Shown: one piece after another, positions 1 to 10,549 of the stretch
Numbering within the stretch: the stretch's first letter is position 1
Layout of the letters: each line of letters opens with the position of its first letter
DNA from: Gnetum montanum
Lineage: Eukaryota; Streptophyta; Gnetopsida; Gnetales; Gnetaceae
Reading direction: 5' to 3'
DNA: 64,000 nt
Assembly: GCA_015680685.1 (NCBI GenBank)
Contig: MNCI01005867.1
Coordinates: 317,831 to 381,830, forward strand
Translations under genes and position numbers: made by a program
Notes under the pieces: model-generated
Database searches by the model: none
What the model saw: only the letters and a program-made list of their open reading frames with translations
What the model was told of the DNA's origin: nothing

Positions 1-284
1 CCGCTCACTTACGTTGTATTTTTATCAATAATAAGAGGGTGTTGAAACCCTAAAATAATTATAGATGGTGTTGTAACATAGATACATTCTAAGATTTATA
101 AAAGTTTATAATTTAGTGTTATTTAGTAGAACCAAACTTGTGACCTAAGGTTACCAAGTCAAGACCCATATGTTACATCCTATCCAAATACATTAGGTAT
201 AGTCATACGCTTATGATTTATACATTACATGTGTAGTCCCAATGGGTTATTAGGGATGAGTTAGTTTAGTATGATTGCACTTTG
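1..284. other. AT-rich flank of the outermost element, unassigned
   Basis: No coding signal or recognisable repeat end is visible. It lies directly left of the GATGT target duplication of element O, so it was contiguous with position 26389 onward before O inserted. It may belong to the same old sequence, possibly an ancient LTR, as 26389-28812. Confidence 0.5.
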
Positions 285-289
285 GATGT
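285..289. repeat. Target-site duplication of element O, left copy
   Basis: GATGT sits immediately before the TGATGAGC end of the left LTR of O. The identical pentamer follows the ACTCATCA end of the right LTR at 26384-26388. A 5-bp duplication is normal for Ty3/gypsy integration. Confidence 0.9.
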
Positions 290-1151
290 TGATGAGCGAT
301 GAGGTACCCCTACACCCAACCATACGAATCACAAGTGTTCATGCACAATTCGATCAAGTTTCATGGATTGGACTAGTTGTGGTATCTAAATCGTTATGTC
401 TTGATCACAGTTTCTTGTCTTCCCACTTAGACTAGTGGTAGCTTTGTCATGGTTAAGTCCAAGTTGAGGCATATGATGATTAATGTTGTTTGGCCCTAAG
501 CTACTCCTAATGATAATAAAGAACTTAATTGTTTAATCTAATTAACCATGGAAAATAAAATCTAAACTAGGCTACATGCAATGAGTATCCATCCCTAACC
601 GTCCATACATGCCTTAGACTTCACATAACTACCGCTGGGATTACCAAGCATACATCACTGAGTGTACCAAACGATACACCAGTAGGTTACCAAGTAATTA
701 CACTTAAGTGCTCGTGATTAGTCGTACTCATTCCACTTAATGATAGGAATAATAAAGAGCAATAAATGAAAACATTAACTAAGAAAAACAGTAAACATTT
801 AAGTAATTTATGGTAATTAAAAGCAATAATAAAACTAAGAAAATGCTACAATGATCGAAGTAATCCCAATCTTTATTGTCAAACATGTAATATGTTCAAG
901 TACGTCACCCTCAAATAAGGATGTCGTACAATCACTTAACATCACACTACGGGCATGCACTAGAAAACTAACAAAATTTTGACTACTTTGAAATCTATGA
1001 AAAAGCTATCTATAATCTATATCCTAACCATGCACCCAAGTGTAGTATTTATAGGCTAGCACAAAAGGAACGATATTAGATGCCTGACATCAAAGGTTGT
1101 GCCTTGATATCAGATGTCTAATATCATAGCCCTGCAAAACATGACTCATCT
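290..1151 (-). repeat. Left LTR of O (3' LTR)
   Basis: The sequence starts TGATGAGC and ends ACTCATCT, a decayed form of the family's inverted termini. It aligns throughout with 25532-26383. Read on the minus strand, U3 has several decayed GATATC-type motifs (about 1070-1125) before a TATA box (CTATAAATA, near 1045-1053). The length is 862 bp. Confidence 0.9.
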
Positions 1152-1340
1152 TACCCCCATGACTAAATAAAAATTTGTACTCAAGTTAAATAAAATGAGG
1201 AACAAGTTTTTTTACAAAATATTGGGAAGGTATGGGATTATTAACTTATTTAAATAAATACACAATTTGACTCTTTATAACATAGTGGTGTTTTACAAAA
1301 AATATGGACACAATATTACAAGACACGAAATTGGGGAAGC
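1152..1340 (-). other. 3' untranslated tail and polypurine tract of O
   Basis: Read on the minus strand this runs from the ORF2 stop to CATGGGGGTA next to the LTR, which is the polypurine tract that primes plus-strand DNA. It includes the box AATAATCCCATACC found at the same place in H, I, E and M. Confidence 0.8.
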
Positions 1341-1470
1341 TCATGTAGTTCTTAGAGGTGGTGGCTCTTCCATCGATTGCTTCCCTTTGTCTCTAGGCTT
1401 CTGGAATTTGTAGTAGTTTAGGAGTGCCTACAACTATTCCTCCTCCATTCTTGGGTCATGTATCGTCTAG
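1341..1470 (-). pseudogene. ORF2 C-terminus of O, cut off by H
   Basis: The minus-strand translation ends in a Pro-rich tail of the EEPPP...TT-stop type, matching the ends of the ORF2 copies at 13326 and 35211. The rest of the gene is at 18269-20920. The insertion of H separates the last ~40 codons. This fragment has no function on its own. Confidence 0.85.
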
Positions 1471-1475
1471 GCTAA
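1471..1475. repeat. Target-site duplication of element H, left copy
   Basis: GCTAA precedes the LTR start TGATGAGT at 1476 and is repeated exactly at 18264-18268 after the right LTR of H. Confidence 0.95.
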
Positions 1476-2405
1476 TGATGAGTTGCATTTATGAATTGCG
1501 TCGATGAGGCCTCATCGACGAGGCCCTGTCAATGCATCGTATCATGCATTGACAAGGTCCCGTCTATCCAATGTCTGCTTTTTGACTATAAATGCACACC
1601 TACTAGTCGCATTTATGGTAACAAGATTTTAGTAATAGCAAAGCTCTTGCAGTTTGTTCATTTGGAGTCAGAATATTTCTCTCAAGTGCCTGCAGCAGGA
1701 GTCATTGAGTGTATAGATCTTTATTTGAGCATTGTTGTACTTGAGCACGACAATGTGTGTGGCAGTAAAGACGAGCTTTCTGATAAACCTTGCAGCAATC
1801 TGGATAAATTAAACATTACATTTATGTATTTAATGTTTTCAATTATTTATTAAATATTTTCTAGTAATTAAGCTAATGAAGTAATTAAGCAAGATAAGTT
1901 AGATAGATTAAACACATAAGTATAACCACTTTGAGCGTAACACGTATTCGCTTGGTAATCCCAGCAGCGTTATTGCTTGGTACACTTAGTAGCGTAGTGC
2001 TTGGTAATCCTAGCAGCGTTATTGCTTGGTACGCTTAGTAGCGTAGCGCTTGGTAACCCAGTAGTGGATATGTGGGTTTAGGACATGTGTAGAAAGTGGG
2101 ATCAAATACTTATGTTATGATTTCTTAAATACTACTTAATTAGTTAATCCAATTGCTCTTATTTCCTTTTAAACATAAAAACCATAAAATACAAAATGAT
2201 AAAAATTAGATGCCTCAATTACACTTAATCATACCAGCATGCCTCACAAGTATAACTAGGAAGATAATGAAAAACCTTAAGGCAAGATTCACCTTCTAGA
2301 AGACTAGTGCACCAAAAACTATAAAGTCCATGGAATTCAACTGGATTGTGCATGAATGCTTTGTGATTCATATGGTTGGACGTAGGGGTCCCTTGCCGCT
2401 CATCA
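1476..2405 (+). repeat. 5' LTR of H
   Basis: The LTR starts TGATGAGT, ends GCTCATCA and pairs with 17378-18263. U3 carries an 18-bp perfect palindrome (1501-1518, centred on AGGCCT) and an 11-bp inverted repeat with a 6-nt loop (1527-1554), both upstream of the TATA box (CTATAAAT, 1586-1593). The short ORF starting at 1491 is only read-through of this LTR. Confidence 0.92.
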
Positions 2406-2424
2406 TTGGTGCCATTTCCAGGGA
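2406..2424 (+). other. Primer-binding site of H (tRNA-Asp type)
   Basis: TTGGTGCCATTTCCAGGGA follows the LTR directly. It matches the complement of the plant tRNA-Asp 3' end (TGGCGCCGTTGCCGGGGA) apart from a few, mostly transition, changes. Confidence 0.85.
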
Positions 2425-2557
2425 CTTTGTTTGCTAAAACATGCGCTATCTAGGATTAGTGAATATTATTTATATTATTGGATGAACTCAAGGTCAACAT
2501 CACTCTCAATGACATATAAACTACTAAGCACAATGATAATTTTATTCATTCTACAAA

Positions 2558-4870
2558 ATGTCTTCTTCTTCTCATAGATGTGACGATGTCAAATTGCTGG
2601 TCCCACAGGAGTGCAAAGTGGTGTATACTCATCCAAATGAGTATGTACCGAACTTCACCTTCATCCTACATTAGGATGAATAGCTACAATAGTGTGATAT
2701 GGAGGGCAACATCGTCTTGCCCCCCTAATCGATCTGTACTTGAGATGCTACTTCAAACTCTTAAGAAGTTGGGCATCTCAGATCTTCATGAAGAATACAT
2801 TGTGGATGGTTATGACACTTAAGACTATTATCCCACTGAAACACAATGCAAGTGAGATTAACACCAAGAGTAGTACCATGAGTTTACAAAGGGAAAACAC
2901 ATTAGTAATCCCTTGTTCCTGCTAAACCAAGATGACAATGTGGGTCCTCCTCCTGAGGGTTCTCAATATGAAAATACTCCACCCTCTATCATTGGTAATG
3001 AAGGTGCGAGCCTAAACTTGCGATCCACTATTCATAAACTAGGTTAAGGATAGAGTGACAATCAAGGTATGGACTCGAGTAAGCATCACAATGGCAAGGG
3101 ATCTAAGGATGATGGTTGTAATGAGCAAAAAGGTGGTGGCAGAAACTGCAGTGGTGGTGGCAGTCCACCTTCCTTTTCATCCTCTTCATCTAATTCTAAA
3201 CATTTCTCTTCATCTTCTAGTTCTCATAAAAGCTGTTGTTGGGACAATTAAGGTGAAGGTAATCAACGAGACAACAATGACCGTGAAAGCCACCAAGATC
3301 GAAGGAGTGGCCAGAACCATCATTAGCGTCATCAACATAGCGATGATGATGAACCTCTATTGGCAACTCAAAGCATGCTCAACATTGTAGAGGCAGTAAA
3401 GATTCCAACTAGGCATGTGAAAGATAGCTAGATTAAGTGCTTAGACATGAATAATATCCCAAGATTTGAGGGGGGGATACAACTCCGATTCGCAAATGCA
3501 CCTACAAGCTTTCCATGATGCTTGTGCCTTATAAAACATAGAAAATGAATAGTAGAAACTCAAGGTCTTCCCTAGGACATTCATCAAGAAACTTGAAAGC
3601 TGGTATCAGTCGTTGGAACCAGAATCCATTCGTTAATGGAATACCATGTTAGAGCTATTTAATGATAAATACCAAATGTACTCTAAAGTGTCTAATCTAA
3701 GAAGGCAAATCCAAGGCTAGAAACAAGGAATACATGAACCCTTGGATGCCACCATGGGTAGATACTATTCACTCTTACATTGATGCCCTGGCCATGGTTA
3801 TTCTTAGAGGGAATAACTTCGCCACATCATAGATGGGCTTAGAGCAAAAACTAGAAGAACTCTTGGGGTGTATGCCCAAGGAAGATAGTTTGAATTGAGA
3901 GCTCATCAAATCCAAAGGCTACTTGAGTAGGTAGCAAAAGAAGAAGGTGAGTTGCAAAAAAGAGAAAGTGTAGAAGAGTATAATAGGGATCCTTCCATCA
4001 GGAAACGAGAGGTTCAATTTTGTGACAAAGAGGAGTCACCACTCATTGAAGTGGTGAACAAGAAAACCTTACCCATCCAAAAATTTGTTTCTAATATTTT
4101 GGTGAAGGTTGATAAATTACGAGACTCTTTGGATGAAAAATTCAAAGCTACTATGAAGATTGCTGAAGAATCCAAAGAGCAAAATAGTGATCATAATTGT
4201 AGGAGGAAAAAAGAAGGTGAACATGCCTACCAAAGAGGTAAGGCAAAGCTGCGATCATAGAGGAAGTTGTGGAAATCAACTCTGATGATGAAATTGATTG
4301 TGACATTTGTCAATATGAATATCCAAAGGGTTTTTTCCCTATGGTGTCACACTTACAAGAGTTTGGGGATGCATGCATTGAATCTTCGACTAACACTTAG
4401 GCAAGCACCTAGATGATTGCCTTATCCTCAAGGCAATCCAAGGTAATTCCACCAACAACAATAAGCTTACTACCCAAGTGGAGCTACTCCGCAACCTTAT
4501 GAACAATACCAACAATGGTACCAACCACAATCATGGGAAATGCTATCACCAAGGCAGTAGTACCCTTATAGGCAACCAGATCCATATGGGTACTATGTTC
4601 AACAACCCATCTCTCCAAGAATTTTTGCAAGGCACACCTCATTTCAGCATCACTTTTACCCTCCAGAGTACCACCAAACACATTCACCATCTACTTGAGG
4701 GAAATACCCATATCCATACCACCCTCCACATCCATCTACACACACACCTCCACCTTCAACCTAGTTACTTTCTACTCCATCCATGCAGGGTAAGATTCCT
4801 TCATTATCATAACAACAAAATTCTATGAGAGTTGTACATTCACAACTTGCTTTCTAGCCAAGTGGTTAAG
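2558..4870 (+). pseudogene. gag of H (capsid-nucleocapsid), decayed
   Basis: The ATG (MSSSSH...) is the same start as gag of element M at 60634. A Ser/His-rich linker (about 3070-3250) precedes the capsid homology of the retrotransposon gag family (about 3360-3960, with ELFNDKYQ and GRYYSLLH). A charged segment follows, at 3952-4260. The zinc knuckle near 4300 is broken (CDICQYEYPKG, with H and the last C lost). A Pro/Tyr-rich tail with one copy of a repeat that is doubled in M follows. Many stops and frameshifts interrupt it. Gag packages element RNA into cytoplasmic particles. Confidence 0.85.
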
Positions 4871-4979
4871 ATAATCGATCCAGAAAAAGACCCTTCTTTT
4901 GACCCAGTAGTCCTTTTCAACCCTCACAACCTGATACAGTTGATCATCTTGCATCTTTAATACCCTCATCCTCTACATC

Positions 4980-5718
4980 AAATATCTTTGAGTGCCTTTC
5001 AAATCAAATGCTACCTTGGATTTTCACTATGATGCTAACTCATATTGTTTTTGACTGGATCAAGGCTAGCAATATTTCTACGAAAAGATCTAATCTAGAA
5101 AGTCCACTTATTTACTTACAGATTGCTAGAAATGAGCCATGTAAGGCTCTTCTTAAATCTGGTTCTAGAGTTAATCTCATCTCCCATGACATGTACAAGG
5201 CCTTGAACCTACCACCTCTCAAAAAGAGCAACATCCATCTAGAATTGATAGATTAGTCAATTATTGTTCCTTTGGGATTAGTAGAGGACATTGTGATCAT
5301 AGTTTGTGGGTGCTCCTATCCTGCTAATTTTCTGGTGATCAAGGTTGAAAATTGTAAAAGTGACTTTCACATCATTATGGGAAGAGCTTGGTTAAGCATG
5401 GTTGACACACGTATGGGCATAAGGGACCTCTCTTTGGAAATATCCAAAGAAAATGAATTGGGTAAGATAGAGAAGAAGCATATTCTATGCATCACATACA
5501 GTGATAAGGGGTGCAATTGTGTGCAAAAGATTTGGTCCATCAAAAGTACATACATTAAAGCATGCAATTAGTGTGCACAAGAAATAAATATTCAAAGGTG
5601 TCTGTACGTAGCAACCACAAAAAAAGAGGGAATCCCATGGCTGATAGTTGACTTAGATAGTAGCACATTATGCATGGAGCCAGCTAAGAGCCTAACATCC
5701 GCTTAGGTTGAAGGCATG
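4980..5718 (+). pseudogene. Aspartic protease region of H, interrupted by element I
   Basis: Homologous to the M protease at 57925-57450. The active-site loop reads LLKSGSRVNLIS, where M has LLDSGSRIN, so the catalytic Asp is replaced by Lys. Downstream are the family-typical VPLGLVEDIVI and IIMGRAWLS segments. The frame continues to codon 5716-5718 and is picked up again at 14292 after element I. The protease would cut the Gag-Pol polyprotein. This copy is inactive. Confidence 0.85.
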
Positions 5719-6509
5719 TGATGAGTCGTCATTAACCCACGATATCGCATACGCAATATCGCAGCCTATCTCTTGATCTATAAATAAGAGGTAGATAGAA
5801 GAGATAAAGGGGGATCATTAGGAAGTTAGTCAGTTTTAGTTTAAGCATTTTAATTTCTTTCTCTCCCTTTTCCTCTCAGTGTATGTCCACAATGTGGTGA
5901 TTGTAATTGTACAACATCCTTTATTCGAGTGTGACGTACTTGGACACGCACATGACTAGTAATAAAGATCGAGATTACTTCATCATTGTAGCATTCACTT
6001 AGTTTAATCATTTAATTAATTATTATTTATTACTTTCCTAGTTAATCTCTCTCACCCTTATCTCATGTTAAAATGTGGAATGAGTATGACTTGATTACAA
6101 GCATTTAAGTGTGACTACTTGGTAACCCAGTAGCGTACCTAGGATTTGGGCTTGGTAACCCCAGTGGTAGTCGTGCACAAAGTCCAAGATGTGTACAGAT
6201 AATCAAGGAATGGATGCTCATCGCACTTAGGCTAGTTTAGATTCTCTCACCCTTTCTCTCTTAGCTTAGATAATATTACTTTCCATTGCCTTCAGGAGTA
6301 GCATTAGATTAGAAACCCATCATACACCTAACTCTGGACTAAACCATATGTGACAAAGCTAATACTAGTTTAGGTGGAAAGATAGTGAACTACGACCTAA
6401 GGCTAACTATCTAAACGCCACAACTAGTCCGTCTACAGAGTTCGACCGGATTGCATGTGTAACGCTCGTATTCGTATGGTTGAGTGTAGGGGTATCTCGC
6501 CACTCATCA
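5719..6509 (+). repeat. 5' LTR of I
   Basis: It runs from TGATGAGT to CACTCATCA. U3 has CGATATCGCATACGCAATATCG (about 5739-5763) and then the TATA box CTATAAATA (5778-5786). The 3' LTR at 13492-14286 aligns end to end. Confidence 0.93.
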
Positions 6510-6528
6510 TTGGCACCATTGCCAAGGA
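6510..6528 (+). other. Primer-binding site of I (tRNA-Asp type)
   Basis: TTGGCACCATTGCCAAGGA directly follows the LTR. Its differences from the tRNA-Asp complement are transitions at CpG or neighbouring G/C sites, the pattern of methyl-cytosine decay. Confidence 0.87.
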
Positions 6529-6650
6529 CAATGCTAGTGATCTAGATTAGTTATATCATACAAGGTCGCTGTATAAGGACTTAATGATATATCTTTTAGA
6601 AGAAATAATTATTAAAAGTCACACATAATTTCACACACAACTTCACAACC

Positions 6651-8631
6651 ATGCCTCTCCTACAAGATCACGATAATGCCACACTTAGTGAGGAAGTTCA
6701 TTAGAGAACCAACAAACTATATGATGATGAAGATTGGAGTACAAAACTTGAAGTGGGGGTTTCTTATAAACAAGAATGAAAGCAACGTCATCCCAACACA
6801 TAAAAGAATAACTTACCCAACGATGATGAACCCCTACTGGCCACTACAAGCTTAACGCAAATACAGGAGGTTGTTCGAATCTCATGTAGGCATCATAAAG
6901 AGAGCCGTCTACCCAAGCTCGATTTAAACAACTTTCCCAAATTTTTAGGAGGCTATGACTTAGATCTACATTAACATTTACAAGCCTTCTACAATGCCTA
7001 CACATGGAATGACATTGATAACAGTTGGAAAAAACTCAAGCTCTTTCCTATGACACTCGTTGGCCAAGCAAAAGTATGGTATAGATCATTAAAACCAAAT
7101 TCAATATGATGTTGGTCAACAATGGTAGAAGTCTTTAATGAAAAATATCAAACCTATGCAAGAGTGCCAGCCTTGAGGAAACAAATCCAAGGATGGAACA
7201 AGCACAACATGAACCCTTGGACATGGCCTTAGAAAGATATTATGCACTATTAAATAGCTGTCCAGTCCATGGGTTTTCTAAGGAAAGGATAATGTACCAT
7301 ATCATTGATGGGCTACATAATGAAACAAGAGAGACTTTAGGAATGTATGCCCATGGTCAACTATACGAACTATCAACCCATCAAGTCCAAGAGCTTATTA
7401 AGCGAGTAGCAAAAGAAGAAGGAGAAATGGCTCAATGGGAGAGTGTTGAAAAACATCAACGGGACCAAAATCTCAACTTAACAAAGGTCCATGATCATAA
7501 AAAGGAGAAATCAACTTATCACAAGGAGAAAGAACCATCTTGGCCGATACAACAATCATTAGAAGAAGTTGATGCAAAGATCAACAAGATGTTGGAATGG
7601 GCATATAAAAAGTATGGAGAATTTATTGATATCATTGGAGATAGAGTTTTGACAACCCAAGAAGCAGGACAAAACATTAGACAATTGGAAAGAAGGGATA
7701 AGGAAAATAAAAGCTCAACTGCCAATCATACATATGAATGCAACATATGCCTGTATGATCACCCCAAAGGCCAATGCCCAATATTGTTACATTTACATGA
7801 GCATTGGGGAAATACGTTACATCCAAAGTTTGTACAGAGATACTGTGTTCGATCACAGCGGCAACAATCCCAGTTGTGAGGGAGGCCACCACTAAATTGG
7901 AGACACCCTTCTTATCATCCAAACCCAAACACTTATCTTGTTCAACATCCTGTTTCTCCAACTGGGCCAGCACACTTTATCTCACCACAATACCATTCTC
8001 CTCAATACTATCAGCCCATGCCTTCAACACAACCACCGCCTTGTGTACCTTACACTGCTCCTCCTAATTTTCAACATTCTCATCCTTTCCCTCCTTATAC
8101 ATTGCCACCAACTATTCCTAAGGTGTCTGCACCATAGCAAAAACCCATGAACATTACTTGTGCTACTACTTCCAACAACAGTGAGAGACCTCAGCAACAT
8201 CGAAGGCGTCGCTTCTTTAGAAATGACCCTAAGAAGGGACAACACAATTTCGAGGCCACTACATCCTCCAACTTAGCACAAGTCCAACCTTGTGGTACAC
8301 CCTTATCTTTGAACCCAACACCTCATATAACTTCATCAGGGCCACCAACTCACACTCCAACAACAATACGGCCCAATGAACACAACCATGGAAGGCATCA
8401 TCCCAATCCTTACATACCATCTAACGGTCCCAAATATCATAGTGAACTCATTATTTGGGAACTACATCGTATAAATTGCCCCACTATGCTTATTATAATC
8501 AAGTGTGTGAACCCTAATGGGGTATGTATGGCCAATCTCTAATACTTCCAACATGCAAGGATCCTCATCTTTCATTTATTAATCCTTCTTGTTCTCAACC
8601 ATTTAGTTATGGGGGATACCCCCCATCCTAA
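6651..8631 (+). pseudogene. gag of I
   Basis: ATG 6651 (MPLLQDHDNA) begins at the same distance after the primer site as in E and O. The capsid domain of the retrotransposon gag family lies at about 6930-7450, with KLFP, VWYRSLKP, EVFNEKYQTY and RYYALLNSCP motifs. One base is missing near 7195, so an open stretch starts at 7193 and runs to 7879. A charged linker and a zinc knuckle CNICLYDHPKGQC (about 7738-7777, CX2CX3HX4C spacing) follow. The Pro/Gln/His-rich tail ends in YGGYPPS-stop at 8629-8631. Several stops and one frameshift make it non-functional. It is distinct from, but related to, gag of H and M. Confidence 0.87.
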
Positions 8632-10005
8632 TAACAAGCAAGATTAATAACCATTTTTTATTTTTCTTTAATTTTACAACTTTTTATTTTCCAGTTTTTC
8701 ATTTTTCAACTTCTTATTTTATCTTTTTGTCCTTTGGTATTTTTGTCTTTTTATAAGTAATCTCATCTACTAATAAAACACTCATGTGGATCATTGGTTG
8801 AGGTGCGTTCTATGTTATTAAGTTTTGAGTGAGCAATTATTTGGACAGTGAGCCCATTACACCCACTCATCCATTCTACAAATAAGAGGTTCTATTCGAG
8901 GGTACAGTGATATTCTTGACATTCTTAAAACTTAAAATTAATTTTGTATTCATTGTACTCGGAATGAAGAAGGATGGACCAAGAGGGAATGATTAGGGTG
9001 TGACATCAAGGGAACTTGTGGATTCTCTTTGGTGACATCTGTGGGAGTTATCATGCAACATGGTTGTACTAAGATCCTTGTAGATCTAATAAAAAATGGA
9101 AGTAAGAGTAATCAAAAGGGCACTCAAAAATCCAATGTTGTTCTAGGGGGTTCCACTGGAAAGACATGCACTCATGCCTGAACGTTGGCGGCTTCTCTGG
9201 ATCCAGTATTTAAAAAAAAAAAAGAAGAAAGAAAGGAAATGCCACAAAACAAAAGTCACTCCTCCCTTGAATAAAATGCCAAGTGATCATATGCCTTGTT
9301 ATGGTACTCTCATAGTCGCTCATCATGGGATGAAACAGTGCGATGTCACTTGGTTAGAGGAATGGACTTGGTCCTGATCTTGGAATGAAGGGTTAATGAC
9401 ACGTTAATCATGCTTTACATGTAGGATTCACTATGCCCTGGGTCAGTTACCTCACATCCCAATCTCTACAATCCCTTTCTCTAGTTCATCTCATCTCACT
9501 GTTCGTGTAATTGTAGCTCGTGTTGTGTGTAACATAGAATTCTTACCTCATTCTAGTGATATTTACATGTGTATGTTTTGTGGAATCAGTGCGGATTACA
9601 TTTAACCCTTTTGATGCCCATGGACACTTTTAAGTGTGGTTACAGAAGGGCATTATAGGTAAGAACTTGCTTTGGGGAGGACCCACTTTTGTAATCTTTT
9701 ATAATTCTCACTTATGACACAACTCACACCCACCATTTCTTACCCTTAGCCTATTTTTCATAACATTCTTTACGTATTATTATTATCCCTTTGAATAATA
9801 ACATTCCTATGTACCATCACATAGCCTTTTTTCTCTACCACCTGAAGTTTTATTGATCATTTCCACACCATCATAATTATTCGTGCCTTCAAAACCATCT
9901 AATTACCTGAGAACCCCTTCATAGTAACCCAATGTCCTAAGTTTCCAACGTTGATTTCAAAAAAATCTTTAAAAACTCTATTTTTCCCTTGGGCCTATAC
10001 ATCGA
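8632..10005 (+). other. Non-coding spacer of I between gag and internal promoter
   Basis: No frame is open for long. It has an AT-rich start, a poly-A run near 9210, and a conserved block at 9615-9691 (ending TTTGGGGAGGACCCACTT) shared with E, O and M. From about 9210 it aligns with the E spacer from about 31010 on. The pol genes found here in autonomous elements are absent. Confidence 0.75.
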
Positions 10006-10007
10006 TA

Positions 10008-10070
10008 GGCCATGATATTGCGTACGCGATGTCTCGTATGCAATATTGCGTCCCCACAACCTATAAATAG
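10008..10070 (+). promoter_or_regulatory. Internal promoter of I ahead of ORF2 (GATATC-type motifs + TATA)
   Basis: GATATTGCGTACGCGAT and TATGCAATATTGCG precede a TATA box (CCTATAAATAGG, 10060-10071). The variant (GCGTACGC, GCAATATTGCG) resembles that in the I LTRs (CGCATACGC, GCAATATCGC). The same arrangement occurs at the same place in E and O. The promoter call is an inference from motif and position. Confidence 0.6.
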
Positions 10071-10071
10071 G

Positions 10072-10549
10072 CGACCCCCCTCGCAACACTTAGCCTCATT
10101 TTCCACACATCATGTGGGGGAGTTTTTCAAATTTTTCTCTACAACTTACGAGTGTGATACCTTTGCTTTTCAACCTCGATCTCGCTCGTTGATACTCTGA
10201 TTTGAATTTTTTCTAAACCTGCTTGAACCCGGAGTGTTCAGCTTAGTTTTGGGGGAGGGACACCTACCAAATAGCACCTAACTTTTTTGGAATTTATCAT
10301 CACCCAAAGGGCATCATTAAGGGTAATTAGTTGTAATTAAGAATGAAATGTGCCAAAAAAAATCATTTACCTGCTAGGTATACTAGGAATCTAAAATTGA
10401 AAAAACCACCTAAGTAAAATGGACTCATTATTACAATATTTTGGGCAAGATCACACGAAGATAAAAAAATTAATTAATCAAGGTAAGCAGTAAGGTATAA
10501 CTTAATTTCAAAAACAACCTTACTAACGCTTGGCCCTGTGTGATTGCAG
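10072..10549 (+). other. Leader and probable intron before ORF2 of I
   Basis: A leader with the conserved GTGGGGGAGTTTTTCAAAT block follows the TATA box. A candidate splice donor near 10243 is mutated (CAG/CTTAGT, where E has CAG/GTTAGT). A perfect TACTAAC branch-point-like site (10521-10527) and a TGTGTGATTGCAG acceptor lie directly before ATG 10550. Confidence 0.5.

Noticed and set aside
1491-1853. 120-codon ORF
   Set aside because: Lies wholly inside the H 5' LTR; the 3' LTR copy is not open in that frame.
4484-4690. Minus-strand ORF opposite H gag
   Set aside because: Shadow of the gag Pro/Tyr-rich tail; gag homology with M is on the plus strand.
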